A DNA stretch of 64,000 bases from Simmondsia chinensis (GCA_018398585.1 JAGTTD010000019.1:248001-312000), one strand, 5' to 3'; positions 45,157 through 57,698 are shown, numbered from the stretch's first letter. Notes: generated by a model from the sequence alone, not told the origin. Numbers and translations are program-made.

Positions 45157-48100
45157 TCAGTAAGATGCCCATGCCGTTTTCACTGTGCTTGCTCCCGGTA
45201 CAAGCAGAGCACTAGCAAGGTTCAAACTCGAACTTGACTCAAAGAGCCCGAGTTTTAGTAGCAACATGTTGATAAGGTCACCGACAACATAGGCGATGCC
45301 CGACCCCGTAATCCCGAGACTAAGATAATACATCAAAGTCGTTATGTAACGTTTCGGTGAGCCCCTCCTCGCGTGAGCCTTCCCAATGGCAAGAAGTGCA
45401 ATGAAGAAAAGTGAGATAGAGGCGATCACGATGAGTTTGAGATCCCGATTATCGCTTTTACGGAAAGAGAAACCGTAGACAAGGGGAGGCATTAGGCCGC
45501 AAACGAGGTACGAAATGACTGCTGCTGTTGCATGCAAGCAGAAGTGTCCTCTGTGTCCCATTTGTTCATAGTATCTCTCTTCGGTGGCTTCATGGTGTAA
45601 TACTCTAAGCTGTAAAATTAAAATTAAAAAAAAAGTAAACAACGTCGTTTTTGTTAAAGATTTTACAGGTGAGTACAATAAGAGATCTTGTGAAGAACTC
45701 CACATGTGAGCCTAGTACGAATCCGACATAGCTGCTATAAGAGAGAAGAGATCAATGCATAAGCCTAGCGGGTTACTCTACCCAATGTCAATTGATTTTA
45801 GAATAGAATCTTAATTTGGGATATATTGACGTAGAGAGAGAGAGGAGTATTACTCACATTATGAGCAAGAAGAAACAGGCCTCCTAACACGTTTGCCACC
45901 CCTAATGCCACCAGATTCACTGCATGACAAGGCACACCAAAGTTAAGGCGCCATTTTTAACGACAACAGTCTAAACCCTTTCCACTGGATAGCGTCAACT
46001 CGCCAGATCAAAGAATGTCACTGCCTTCTATCATGAATACGGGTCTGTATGAGCTGAGCGGAACTTGAGCTTGTCCGGCTCAAGGCTCGGTTTAATTGGG
46101 CTCGATTTGAAGCTTTCCAAATCCCAAGCTCGGAAACTTCAAGCTCGAGCTCAGCTCATCATAGGCTTGGACTCGTCTTAACTCAGTTGAGCTCGAACCC
46201 AAGCTATGAGCCTAGCTCACCTTATTTAGGCTCATTTAAGCTTTGATCTAAGCTTGATTGGACTTGTTCAGGCTCAAACTTGGATCCCATTAGGCATATT
46301 TAGCATAGTAAATTGTATCAAGAGAGGCTCAAACTTGGTTCAGCTCAAGGTCGAAACCAACCGAGCAAGCTCTACAATGAGCCTGCTCATGAGCCACTCA
46401 ACTCATCTACACCCCTAGCCATGAATCATATTAAGCTCCAATAAAACAAGGTTTCTTGGGCAAATAATCCCTGAAATATTGCTTGAAATTAAGTAATGCC
46501 TCTATGAGCTGATAATTTAATCAAATCTACTCCTAAACTATTAAAATGCATTAATTAGACCTCTCATTACGAGCGTATCACCTGTAAGTGATGTGGTGAC
46601 TTAATTAATCTAATGACGTGATAGATGCGTGATTCCAGCACTAACCATTTCACATATCCATACCATCTCAAACCCGTCTCTCTAATCTTAGCTAGAAAAT
46701 TAACTGCACAAGAAACTCAGTATGTCAGTAAAGTCGGAAACTTACATGTAGAGGCATCTCCACCTGCAGCAGACGTTACAATGCTTAAGCTGGTGATAAG
46801 TTCAAGTAAACCGCCATAGACAATGGCCTTGACTATATCTAGTTCGGGACCCGAACCACGAACTGGAGCGGGGGTTGCAACTGGGGCGGTAGTTCCGGTT
46901 TCGACATCAGGCACCGTGACACTTTCAGGTGGTGTAACCGTAGATAATGGTTTAGATGGTTGACCAGGCATTGGTATTACCACATCACCTCCTGTTTAAG
47001 AGGTGAATTCAAAGTGTTAGGCGATAAGGCTTTGGTCTAGAGATAAAACACTATCAGGAGGAAAACAAAAGGTCTGTAGACTCTGTAGTGGGGGAGTATA
47101 TGAGCCAAGCTTAGCCCAAGCTTACATGCTCGACGCCAGGCTCATCAATATTCAGCTAGGTCCAGGTTCAACTTGAAGCTCATTGACGTTAAAAACTTCA
47201 AGCACAAACTCGGCTCGTCATGAGCTTCGGACTGGCGTGGCTCAATTGAGCTCGAACTTAGTTCAGCAAGCTTCAAACTAAGCTCGCCTTATTTAAAGGC
47301 AATCTAGGCTAATCAGGCTCGAGTTCGCCGTTTAGGCTTGAATATGGCTCGATTTATTAGGCTAAAATCGGTATTAAAGGAGGCTCCTTTAGGCTTGATT
47401 AGGCTCGCGAACCTACAACCTTGAGCTTCACTAGAATCTGGCTCAGCTCATTTAGCTTAAAGAGCCAACTTGGCTTAGCTTGAGCTTGGAACAACCCGAA
47501 CTTTTCAAGCTTTACGACGAGCTGGCTAGATCCGACTCGACTCACTTACCCCCTAGATCCCCTGTTTGAATCCTCCCAATCCCTCCAGTACCCCAAAAAA
47601 AATGTGCAAATTGTTTGAAAACTTCACAGGGGATTGTTGATCATGTCTTACTGAGCAAAGGAGAAAGTGATGTTAATAATTATAATCAGATATGATTATA
47701 GAGAATGAGAGTTGACTTTGAATGATTTTACTCTGAATTATTCTTTGAGTAATCGTAGTGGAACTGCATAAAGTTAGTCCCTTATAAAAATATATGCCAA
47801 AATCATGTCTATTTATACACTAAAATAGACACAAAATCATGTGAAAAAATGACAACATAAAGAATTAATTCCAATTTTGCAGGATACAATGTGCAAGCAA
47901 CTGTGTCTCCATGGTCCAAGGCGAGATTAACGAGTCAAAACACAAATTCATGTATTCAAATACACGTGGGTTTTCTTTCAGTATAGCTAGTTTCAAGTCT
48001 GGATAAAGGAAGGAGTTAGTGAAAATTGTCAAATTCATTTATTTGAGATATTCGTTGATAATTTAAATTATTGTAACTTTTACAGTTCAGAAAACTTCAA

Positions 48101-51100
48101 TTAGGCTATAATTTCATTAGAATTAAAATTTTGTTTATTTAGTATTATCAAATTAGCTTTAGATTAATTGTTATTATCAATTTAGGAGTTTCTAATCTAT
48201 TAAGACTCTTATTTCTTCTTTACATTTACTGATATAACCGAATCTTAAATCATTATACTATTCTCAATAAATTCAGTTAAAACTAAATATAGGATACTTG
48301 GTTGGGTATAGGACTGTTCAACCATCCTCCTAGACATCCCGAGGAACCCCCTGAAAATCTAGATCTTGATCTAAAAATTACAATAATCTAAATTATTATT
48401 AAATATCTTAAATCTAGATCTCAATCTTGATCTAGAAATTACAATAAGTGTCACTATTGTAATTTCAAAGCATCTATGTGCTTAAGGGGGTAGAACAAAT
48501 GACCCAATGATCGGTAAAGATGCGCGTAAATTGGCTTAGACACCCGTCATAGGGAAAAAAATTTTGTTGGGGGTGTATCATTGTTGTTGGATAAAACACA
48601 TATAACAATATTGTTACTGGTAGAACGTAAGTCGCAACTGAGCAAACAATTTTGTGAAGGAGCATAAACGTACCATCAGGTGGTATGATAGGGGGTTCAG
48701 GTCCAGGCACTGACATTGAAACCTCTGCATATAATAAATCGTAAAGGAAATTACAATCTTCGACATTTGGGCAAGCACGCAATAGGATAAGGAGAAAACA
48801 CGATACACCAAATTTACATGGTGTGGCTTAGCCTACTTCCATGGACTGAAGTACGAAAACTTCACCATAACAATGATGGTATAAGAGTATTTTCTCCTGC
48901 TCTCTTTCTCACTGAGCACACACATACAGTTAATAAGCACAATTTACGGCCCCCTACTTGTGTAACGTCGACTCTTCAACTTCAGCCATCACAGCCATTA
49001 AATATGGCCAATAAACTAGCCATTAATCGTTATGTAATTTCCCATTATATGTGTATTGTTTATCTGTTTTAGAACATGCTCCTACTTTTGTTTACAAGTA
49101 ATGAAATTAATGATTATATTCGAATTTTTTATCAATGGAACACTTAAAAGTAACCTGCATTCTTTAAAATCTCCCAGTGCTATAGTCAGAACCAGCAATA
49201 CAACATCGCGACACTATAACCACAACCGCTGTATAACCACTGTTACAATTTCTTGAAATTTCATTGGACTTGAGGCTCGATCCAGGGAGCTGGCATATAT
49301 AAGGTTCACATACAACCCCAAGTCAGGTTCCACCATCCTAAAACCAATTAGCGTTATGTAGAGTATTCCACTAGGCTTATATATTGATCTCTTTTCTCAC
49401 AACTTCGATACAGGAGTTCCAACTAAACTCACGTGTGAAATCCTTAACGATTTCACTCCATGGCCTTAACACTGCCACAAAGTATATTGTAAACTTGTGT
49501 GGATATCTAAATAATGGTGTACGCTTGACTAGAGCAATATGTTAGCCTCCTCAAGAAGCTTTGTAGCGTGCGGACTTGTGTGGATATCTAAGTAATCGAG
49601 TATGATATTTCCTGACATAGTGGAAATGATATTGAAAACCAGGACTTTGTTTTCATCCTTTGCACGAATTCAAAATTTTGAGCAAGAGACCAAGATAAAG
49701 ATACGTACCTTCAGGTGGCATGACTGGGGGTTTGGGTTTCGACACTGGTATCTCTGCAAAGTCGCCATAGTTATTGAGCATTAGAAAAAGGCAGCATAAC
49801 TAGAAAGATAATTGAGTCAGTGTACTTTTTGACTATTACATTGTACAGAACTATTCTGAACCCCGACATTTGGTTTCTCGAATTCAGAAAAACACCATGG
49901 TTTCTTTTTTTTACCTACTTTATCTCGTTCAATATTTTGTGAAAGTAAACAATAAGAGAGAAAATACCATCAGCCGGAGTTACAGGAGGTTTGGGGTTCG
50001 ATACCAGTAATCCTGTAACATTGTTTTAACGAAAAGCCACAAAAATGAGCCTCTTGCTATGAGTGCAGTAGTACAACAACACAGCAGTCCATTGCCTCAA
50101 AGACGCTCCCGCCAAGGCAAGATCTAGGGAGGGTAAGATGTGCGCAGCCTTGACCCTACAGAGTGTTACCTGAAGGGAGATTGTTTCCAAAAGACCCCCA
50201 ATCCTTGAAAGTCTTGCTATGAGTGCATTACGTAAAACACAATTTTCATGTGACAGTAAATACTCGGATAAACTGATTATGATGTAAATTTATTATATCA
50301 AGTTGAGAATGTAAAACGGTTAAGGGGGAAAAGAAGAAAGCTTGGAAAATCATTCTTGAACTAGCATGGATGTGACTGAAACATAAAATCCTAAAGGGCT
50401 AGCTCAAGGGGCAAGGGCTCCGTTTGTTTTGAGGGAAAAACTTTTCTGTATCAATTCTAATGTTTCTTTCCCTAACTTCATACAACCATAGATACAGGAA
50501 ATGTCCTTTTATGAGGGGAAATTGACTTCCCCTCAGTGACAAAGGAAAACTTTTTTTATTTATAGAGCGGAAAATGTCCTTGTCGTAATCATATGTCATA
50601 TGCTTTACTTTAACCTCAACTTTTATAAACAATGAACCTCATACAAATTTATAGTGTGAAATCATTTTATTTAGCCAGAAAGAAAAAATTTACGAAAAAA
50701 TATTTGCGAATATTATGTGAAGAAAAGCTTCTTAAGAGCAAATAACTCCTTAAGGCCATCCACTGGGGAATGAGCCCCAGTTTATCATGTTGCAATTTGC
50801 AAGTAGCGAAAATTCTGAGTGGGTGTTGCATGGAACCTAGGCATTAGTCGAGGCGTACACGATCTGGCATGCACACCTTGATTACCAAAAATATGTATGT
50901 AGAAGATGTGCTTCTGCTTTTATGCACAAGCAAAAAGTTTGAGAAAGACGAAGGTAAAGAAATGTACCCTCGGGTGGTTTCAGAAGAGGTTCTCTCTCGG
51001 GATCACATATGTTCGTAGCTGCAAATGCAAAGACACAAACGGGTATTAGAAATATACTCAAACAGAGGACTCAGGTTACTTTCAAAAGCTTTACTGAAAT

Positions 51101-54100
51101 ATTAGTTGTGTTAAGAATTCCACATGTGACAACAACAATGCCTAAGAAGATCCCGCCATGGTAGGGCCGAGGGGATGAACGCAGCCTTACCCCTACAGAG
51201 TGCTACCTTGAAGGGAGGTTGTTTTCTAGAGGGAGAAGAGATCAACAAACAAGCATATTGAGCTACTCCACTTATTGCCAATTGGTTTTAGGATGGAACT
51301 TCACTTAGGCTAATACATGGATCTCATTAGGACCGATGAAAAATTCACTAGTTGCAATTGAGTCTTTCCTTGTTTTGAAAGGAATGTAGAGAGAATAACT
51401 TACCGGGCGGTCCAAGGATGGAATCGTCTGGTTTGTCTTTTGATACTTGCAGAAGATTTAGAATCCAGAAGTTAAAAACATTTCCTGTCAAATTCAGTGA
51501 ATTGGTTATAATCCAAACCAAAAGCCAAGTTCCTAAGAGACAAGCTCATTGAATCAGCAACCCGAGATATTAGAGACCCAAGATAATAGAGGCAGGGGTC
51601 GGCCTGTACTGTATATCGTTATTCATAATTGGAGAAATAATGACCTAGTAGGGTCAAATGTATGTATGTTTCCCACTTTTATGGAGTCTGGTTTAGACCC
51701 CAAGCAATTCATGTAGTTGCTTGGGACCTCCAATTTATGAAGGGCCCCTTTTAAAAATTAATTATATTATAAGTTTATTTCTACCGCATATCACCATTCA
51801 TAATTGGAGAAATAACAAACTATGTATAATAAATTATAGTGTATATGTACAAATATAATACATGACCCACATATTAATTGTTATTATAATATAAAGTGGA
51901 TTAGTTGACATGAGCTTAAGCTGACTTATACACATCCATTATGAAAAACAGGCCTGCAAACCAAAACTAGCTTTAGGCCCCAAAAATCTTAGGACAAGTG
52001 TGTTGTAGAGAGACTATTTTCGAGACTTGCACTACCCGGTGTATAAAAAGGCACACCTTGGGCAAGGCGAGGTGCAGCTCCCTCGCCTCACAGGCCTTGG
52101 GCAAGGCAACTTTGACAAGGCATGCCTCGCGCGGGGTCTGGGGGGTGGATATACGCAGCCTTTTCAGGGGGTAACCCTGCCGAGAGGCTGCTTCCAAGGA
52201 CCCCTAACCTTATACGGTTGGCAACACAAGGACTTCCCAGGAGGTCACCCATCCTAGTACTACTCTCGCTCAGGCACATTTAACTTCGGAGTTCTAATAG
52301 GATCCGATACCTTAGTGCCTTGTAAATAAACCCTAACATATTTATCTTATATGATATAACATAATATCCTTTTTTTTTTTCTTTAATACTTAGTAGCATA
52401 TTAGTAGTTAATAGTTATACATAATTGATTTTGATATCTTTATTTTGATATGAAAGAATTGGAAAAGAATGATATTGATGCCATGTATTTTTTGTGGATT
52501 TTAGGATGCCTTACAATTTTTGTAAAAAAAGCTTACGTTGATATATATTACAGCGCGTTTTGATGAATATTAATATCTTTTAGCGGTATTTTTCTTAGAC
52601 ACTATATGTATTTTTAATTAGAGTTGTTATATTGCATAACTAATTAATTTTATAGCTTATGTTCATAAAATATTTTATGAATATAGAATATGAATGCAAA
52701 TTACAAAACTATGCGCCTCACTGTGCTAAGGCGCGCGCCTGCGCCTTCGCCTTTCTCCTTTCGCCTTGCACCTAGGCACCAGGACCCCCTATTGGCTCAA
52801 TGCGCCTTGAGCCCTTTTATACATTGGAACTACCGACATCCACGAGAAAATGAAACATCTTAGGGGTTGCACTGAGAGTCCAAGCATAATATGGGAGTAA
52901 AAAGTGAAAAATTTACCAAAATGTTAAACTGGTATCGGAGTTGTATTTACCTGACTCCTTTTTGTTGGAAACAGCAGTTGTCTGTGCTCTGTCAATCTTC
53001 TCTTTCTCAGGGACGGAGGGTTCTTCAGGTGGCAATGGTGACACGTCTTCTGTAGTCACAACATGTTCGATTTCTGCAGAATTTGATGTCAAAGAAGTGT
53101 AGCCAATCAATTATCCTACGCCTAAATCAATATTAGAGGTGCAAATGAGCCAAGACTGTGAGAAGGGTTGTTATTCAGTTGAAAAGGCACGTCTCATTTT
53201 TAGCTCGAGCAAAACCGACCAAGATCCTTCAGCTAAATGAGTTCAGCCCAAGTCCAAAAGCTTAAGCTTGGTGGCTTGTAAGCCTAAACAACAAACCTGA
53301 ATGAGCCAATCTCAAGCTAAACTATAAGACTTAATGGATCCCATCGAGCAAAGTTTGAGCCTAGGTGAACCGAGCCTGAGCCTGAGCCTAATTGATCTCA
53401 AACAAGCATAGATCAAGCTTAATGAGTTTGAACATTTAAGCTTAGCTCAGAGCTTGCAAAGTTGGGTTCAAGCTCAACGTAGCTTAGTCAAGCTTGAGAT
53501 CAAAGTTACCAAGCATAACAAGCTTTGGACGAAGCCAAGCTGGATTTGAGCAAAATGTTACAGAGCACATAACATTTACGCTGCAACGATACCTGTGCCA
53601 CCCCCTCTCTTCCCATCAGTGTGTGTCGGTCCAACATTCGTGTCCACTTCCTCGGTCAACAATGGCACTTGAGCTGGAGGAGCGATATCTCTTGAAGGAA
53701 TATTGGATGAAACACCTGCAGTTCGGCACATTTTGAAGTGAGAGGGCTCTTACACCTGACACGTGAACTTAGAGTAACTCACTAATCTTATATGTTGATA
53801 TCTTCTTCTTAGAACCCTGATGTGATTTCTTATTGAACTCGCATGTGGAGTTCTTAACGCATCGTGCATGTCTACTGGGAGAAAAAAACTCTAGAAGGTT
53901 GTATTGACAGGGTCATTTTCTTTTTTTCGACCCCCTTAATTTCCAACTATTTCCCAATTTTTCATCTTTCATAGAAAAACTTAGAAAATTATAGATAAAG
54001 AAACTAAGCAAATTTTTGCAAACTGAAAGTGGCCTTTTATCTTTCGTTTTTCTGAAGAGAGGAAGATTCAGGGTGGTGCAGTAGTGTAACCAGATGGAGA

Positions 54101-57100
54101 TATAAAATGGCTATGTGAAGACCAAAATTCTGCAATAAGTAAAATTCAAGGCAGAAGTTCGCGCTCTGTGGTTTCTTAACTTAAAAGCAGTCAAGAAATA
54201 ATCCGTAAATTTATTTTTTCTGGGTAACTAAGCGGGTTAGGGGCCAACAGGACTCGAATCTAGGCTTTCTTATTTTAGAGCCTCGGATTTCATAGTGTTC
54301 TTACACTGGTCAAAGCCCTTCATCGCTAAATAAACGGTAAACGATCAAAGGAACAAAAGAAAAAGATACTTTACCCTGCTTGACTGTATTGTCGGGTTTA
54401 CGTCCGAATCTCCAGAACAGAAAGCCGTTTTCTGTTGGATTCAACGAAATTAGTTAGAATTAAATGCCAGGATCTCTCCAAGCAAAACAAAGACAGTAGC
54501 ATAGATAATAGCAAATTAGGTCCATTTGGCAATTTCTGATTTTAGTTTTTTCTTTTTATAGAGAAACTAAAACAAGTTTTAGATATCATTTTTTCTTGCT
54601 TTTGATATTCTGTTCTCAATTTAAAAGGCTTCAACAAAAACAGAAAACTAGAAACTAAAATCAGAAAGATTCAATTCAAAAACCCGGTTTTAGTTTCTCG
54701 AAAACAAAAAAAATAAAACAGAAAATAATACAAAACCGGCCCTTATGAACTTCTCAAAATGTCTAGTCTAACCATACCGTCAGGAATAAAGATGCTGAAG
54801 CAAGATAAGCATCTGAAGGCATCCTGAGTATCATCAGTCTTGGTTTCAGTATCTCTCTCTGCAACAGGCTCTTCAACTACATCTCCAGGTTCAACAGAAG
54901 GTGCAGGAGGAGCCATCTCAATGGGCACAAGCCTGAAATCATCCCCGCCACTCGAAATTTCTTGAATTTTCCTTTTTCTTCTACGTAGAATTACCCGTTT
55001 GGTAATACACGAGTTACAATTAGGACAATATAAATCGTGCGTTTCTTGCTTCTCCAGCACCTTTTCAACATCGAATTCTTCTTCCTTTTCTGTGCTTGGC
55101 TGTACATTTGAACTAACAGGTGGTGGGAAACTGAAACTTTCCGAGCTTTTATCTAATAATTTCTCCTCGTGTATAATGTCAATTTCAGTATCGGGGTGCT
55201 TTCCGAAAGTAGGACTCTTTTCCAAGTGAGCTAGTTCTTCATCTGGAGCATTTTCCTCAAGAGGGGGAGGGTGTGCAACGGTACCGTGGCCATTTTCCAC
55301 GGAGGATCCATTTGTAAATTGAGCACCTGCTGCAATGAAGAAGGTAAATGTTTAGAAACATGACCAAATTTGTTACACAACCACCTTTTCATATAAAATC
55401 AGCATCTCAAAATCGATTATGTAACCGCCATACGATAGTCATTTCCTGGATTCTTCTGAAGTTTCGTATATTAGACAATTGTGATATACAACTCCACATG
55501 ACCAACAACAGCAAGGAGGGAGCCTTCCATTGTAATCATCTCCTTATGCAAACTTAAGATTGCAATCATAATCAAAATGATAGGTCTAATAAGAAATCTC
55601 ACATTAGGCTTGTATGTGGATCTCATGTATGCAAGCTCTGTGGATCGGTAAAGGGCCCAATGAAATTTAACATAAACTGAACAGGTTGAAAGTGAAAAAA
55701 TCATGAGATAGGCAGTGCTAGCTTGTTTTAGCTCGAAAGAATCGTCCTATTTCGAGCCTGGACTAAACCTAAGCTTCTTGAGATAGGCAGCTCAAAAGCA
55801 TAAACAAGCCTAAATGAGCCATTCTCAAGCTAAATGTAACCTAAACATGCCTCACCGGGCCAAATTCGAGCCTAAACAAAACTCAATTGAGCCAAGATGA
55901 GGCGAGCTTAGCTTGGATTGCAACCGAGCTGAGTTGGAGCTCAAAATTGTCTGGGACCGATGGAACTGATTCATGCAGAGTCACAGAGAGAATCTATTCA
56001 GAGCAACCTGAATATACTGCAATAACCAAATAGTTCTTTCTGCTGGGTGCAATTCAAAGTCGTAGAACTTTAATTACAAGAAAAGCATAAACTTTTTTCC
56101 ACTGAAAGCATAAAAATGGCTTTGTTAGAAAATCCCAGACAAACCCACACAAGAAAGGGGCGTAGAAAAGAGTGAAAAGAACTATGAAAAGTCAAAAGCT
56201 TACATTCCCATCTCAAATGATCATTTCTGGAGTACATTGAGATTAAGACAGGGACAAAATCAGACGAAAATAGGAGAAATATGAAAGAATTAAGGGTTTG
56301 TTTGGTGTCGTTTTTTGTTTACAATTTTTTATATTTCATAAACTAAAGACATATTGTGAAAACAATTTTTCCTCGTTTTTCTTGTTTTCTTTTCAGTTTT
56401 TTCTAGCTTGGCTCAAAACTAAAAACTAAAAACTAAAAATAGAAAACCAAAAATAAAAAAGAATGTTTTCAAAACCAGGATTTTACTTTCTCAAAAACTA
56501 AAAACTATAAATAGAAAACGGTACGAATAAACCCTAAGATTATTGATTCAATATTTCCAGGATTAATACTACAAAGTATGGAAAAGAAAGAATCCCCCAA
56601 TAGAAATCTGAAAATTTTCCAGTAAAAAAGGATGAAATCAGAGAGAAGAACTAACACCTAAAGATGTTCTTCTTTTCCAGATGCAAAATCAGAAGAAGAG
56701 AAAGAGAAATATGAGCGAATTATGATTATTATTTCAAAAATCTGAACATTTTGCAGCAAAAAATAATAAACTTACGTGCTCTTCCTTTTCACGCCCTTTT
56801 ATCTTATACCCAGTAAAATTAACCTTTATTTTCCCTATTCCCAAGTATTTTTCTACCTGCTTTACAATTATAAAGAGACAATAAAGATAAGCCTAACCCA
56901 TAAATACTCAGATCAAAAATCCATAATTACAAACATCAAATATTATCATATAAAATTTCACCAAACCCTAAACCCAACCTCTAAAATTGACATATATAAA
57001 ATCCACATATAAACCTAACCGGGGTCCATCCTAGAATCAAACTACACTTAACTGTTCATCTTCTCTTTCGTCAACTTCTGTTACCCAACCCACGAGGTTA

Positions 57101-57698
57101 CCATACATGAGACCCACATAAACTAACACTAAGCTTATATATTGATCTATTCACCCTCACAACTCCTACCTGGGATTCTCACTATACTCACATGTGGAGT
57201 TTTAACAATTTTAATGTGAAATTTTTTACTAACTCATTATTATTGTTAGAGTACAAATCTATTCCTGAACTTTCATCCATCAGCTTAAACTTTCGGGAAA
57301 GACGTTTCATTGACAATTATAAATTCAAGTATATGAAAAACATTGAAAGAAAAGAACTCAAAAAAAGAAAATGTGGGTCTACCTTCGTTTTCAGTCCCAT
57401 TTGGAGCCTCCAACTTAATGGGGTCCTCTAAATTCCCCAATTTCAAAATTTCCCCAAATTTACCCTCATTTTCTTCTTCAATACCCACGGATCCATCTCC
57501 ACCATCTCTGCAACTTTCACCATTGATGCTCTTCTTACTGAAATTGTACCCGCTGTTGTCACTGGACTCACTGTCGCTGCCGGAGCTGGCAATGGCATTA
57601 CCGACGCCGTGGTGGGTGGTGGGCCGCCGCCGTGAACGCCGCCTTAAGTCGGGGCCCACCGCCACGTCAGCATCTTCCTGCAGAAATGGGAGCTCCAT
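45157..57698 (-). CDS. Membrane protein of ER body-like, CCC1/VIT-type transporter
   Basis: Thirteen exons on the minus strand: 57698-57383, 55326-54778, 54431-54375, 53715-53593, 53073-52951, 51484-51404, 51018-50968, 50012-49968, 49753-49709, 48724-48674, 46991-46746, 45919-45858 and 45609-45157. The spliced frame gives 733 residues. The N-terminal half is acidic and disordered, with a possible metal-binding motif YCPNCNSC (about 205) and a later CLSC (about 277). Exons 3-10 encode a linker, and exons 7-10 a repeated P-x-PP-x2-PP-(E/D) unit. The C-terminus has about five membrane helices, starting with DIVKAIVYGGLLELITSLSI, and the VLHHEATEERYYE segment of MEB-type proteins. Arabidopsis MEB1 and MEB2 are ER-body membrane proteins related to vacuolar iron transporters, with iron/manganese transport activity in yeast. 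The repeat linker and ER location here are inferred. Confidence 0.85.
46038..46417. mobile_element. AGCTCG-rich hAT-like element, both ends visible
   Basis: Left end TACGGGTCTGTATGAGCTGA and right end, inverted, TAGGGGTGTAGATGAGTTGA. Flanks ATCATGAA and GCCATGAA agree at 6 of 8 positions. It lies in an intron of the MEB-like gene, between exons 12 and 11. Confidence 0.7.
47089..47555. mobile_element. AGCTCG-rich hAT-like element
   Basis: Left end TGGGGGAGTATATGAGCC; right end ACTCACTTACCCCCTA is the inverted family end. The interior is dense in AGCTCG, TTTAGGCTTG and GAGCTTGG motifs. MEB-like gene intron. Confidence 0.6.
50068..50211 (-). mobile_element. Au-type body insertion with exact 16-bp TSD
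   Basis: 144-bp insertion flanked by the exact 16-bp repeat TCTTGCTATGAGTGCA (50052-50067 and 50212-50227). It holds only the shared body, from the linker CTTTCAAGGATTGGGGGTC to the (GTT)-like tail, so it was inserted as a 5'-truncated copy of either the SINE or its partner LINE. MEB-like gene intron, about 56 bp upstream of exon 8's acceptor side. Confidence 0.85.
51126..51226 (-). mobile_element. Au-type body fragment
   Basis: GACAACAACAATGCC, GATGAACGCAGCCTTACCCC and TGAAGGGAGGTTGTTTTC follow the antisense Au body. No head and no clear target duplication. MEB-like gene intron. Confidence 0.7.
51590..52005. mobile_element. GGGGCC-type interspersed repeat
   Basis: Starts GGCAGGGGTCGGCCTG and ends TTTAGGCCCCAAAAATCTTA. 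It shares AAAAATTAATTATATTATAA, CCGCATATCACC and ATAATTGGAGAAAT with 26750-27045 and 28385-28640. Confidence 0.5.
52037..52826. mobile_element. Candidate GC-ended DNA element with nested SINE
   Basis: Left end CGGTGTATAAAAAGGC and right end, inverted, CAATGTATAAAAGGGC are similar; flanks GCACTACC (52029-52036) and GAACTACC (52827-52834) differ at one of eight bases. The terminal regions are rich in AGGCG and GCGCCT, while the interior is AT-rich. A 5S-headed SINE sits inside near the left end. An 8-bp duplication suggests hAT, but the evidence is modest. Confidence 0.45.
52110..52318 (-). mobile_element. 5S rRNA-headed Au-type SINE, nested
   Basis: Minus strand: head GGCACTAAGGTATCGGATCC, TTCGGAGTTCTAATAGG in antisense, intact box C region (GTAGTACTAGGATGGGTGAC), then CCTTGTGTTGCCAACCGTAT, AAGGTTAGGGGTCCTTGG and the Au body. 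The 5S part is nearly complete and the 5' domain is close to native 5S (GCACTAA). The tail is lost or merged with the host element. Confidence 0.8.
53134..53510. mobile_element. AGCTCG-rich hAT-like element
   Basis: Left end TAGAGGTGCAAATGAGCC, then TTTTTAGCTCGAGC, AAGCTTGG and GAGCCTGAGCCTGAGCC motifs. The right end is not clear. MEB-like gene intron. Confidence 0.55.
54524..54745. mobile_element. MITE-like element, GGGCCTGTTTGG-type ends
   Basis: Left end AGGTCCATTTGGCAATTTC; right end AAAACCGGCCCTTATG, inverted CATAAGGGCCGGTTTT. The interior has complementary TTTTAGTTTTTTC and GAAAACAAAAAA tracts. MEB-like gene intron. Confidence 0.45.
55715..55950. mobile_element. AGCTCG-rich hAT-like element
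   Basis: TTTTAGCTCGAAAG, CCTAAATGAGCC, AACTCAATTGAGCC and GAGTTGGAGCTC motifs. Ends are decayed. MEB-like gene intron 1. Confidence 0.45.
56292..56545. mobile_element. MITE-like element, GGGTTTGTTTGG-type ends
   Basis: Left end AAGGGTTTGTTTGGTGTCG; right end GGTACGAATAAACCCTAAG, inverted CTTAGGGTTTATTCGTACC. The interior is a run of AAAACTAAAAACTAAAA paired with TTTTCAGTTTTTTC. MEB-like gene intron 1. Confidence 0.55.

Noticed and set aside
54230..54320. Possible antisense tRNA or SINE head (GGACTCGAATCTAGG)
   Set aside because: A B-box-like phrase alone; no A box at the right spacing and no SINE body beside it.
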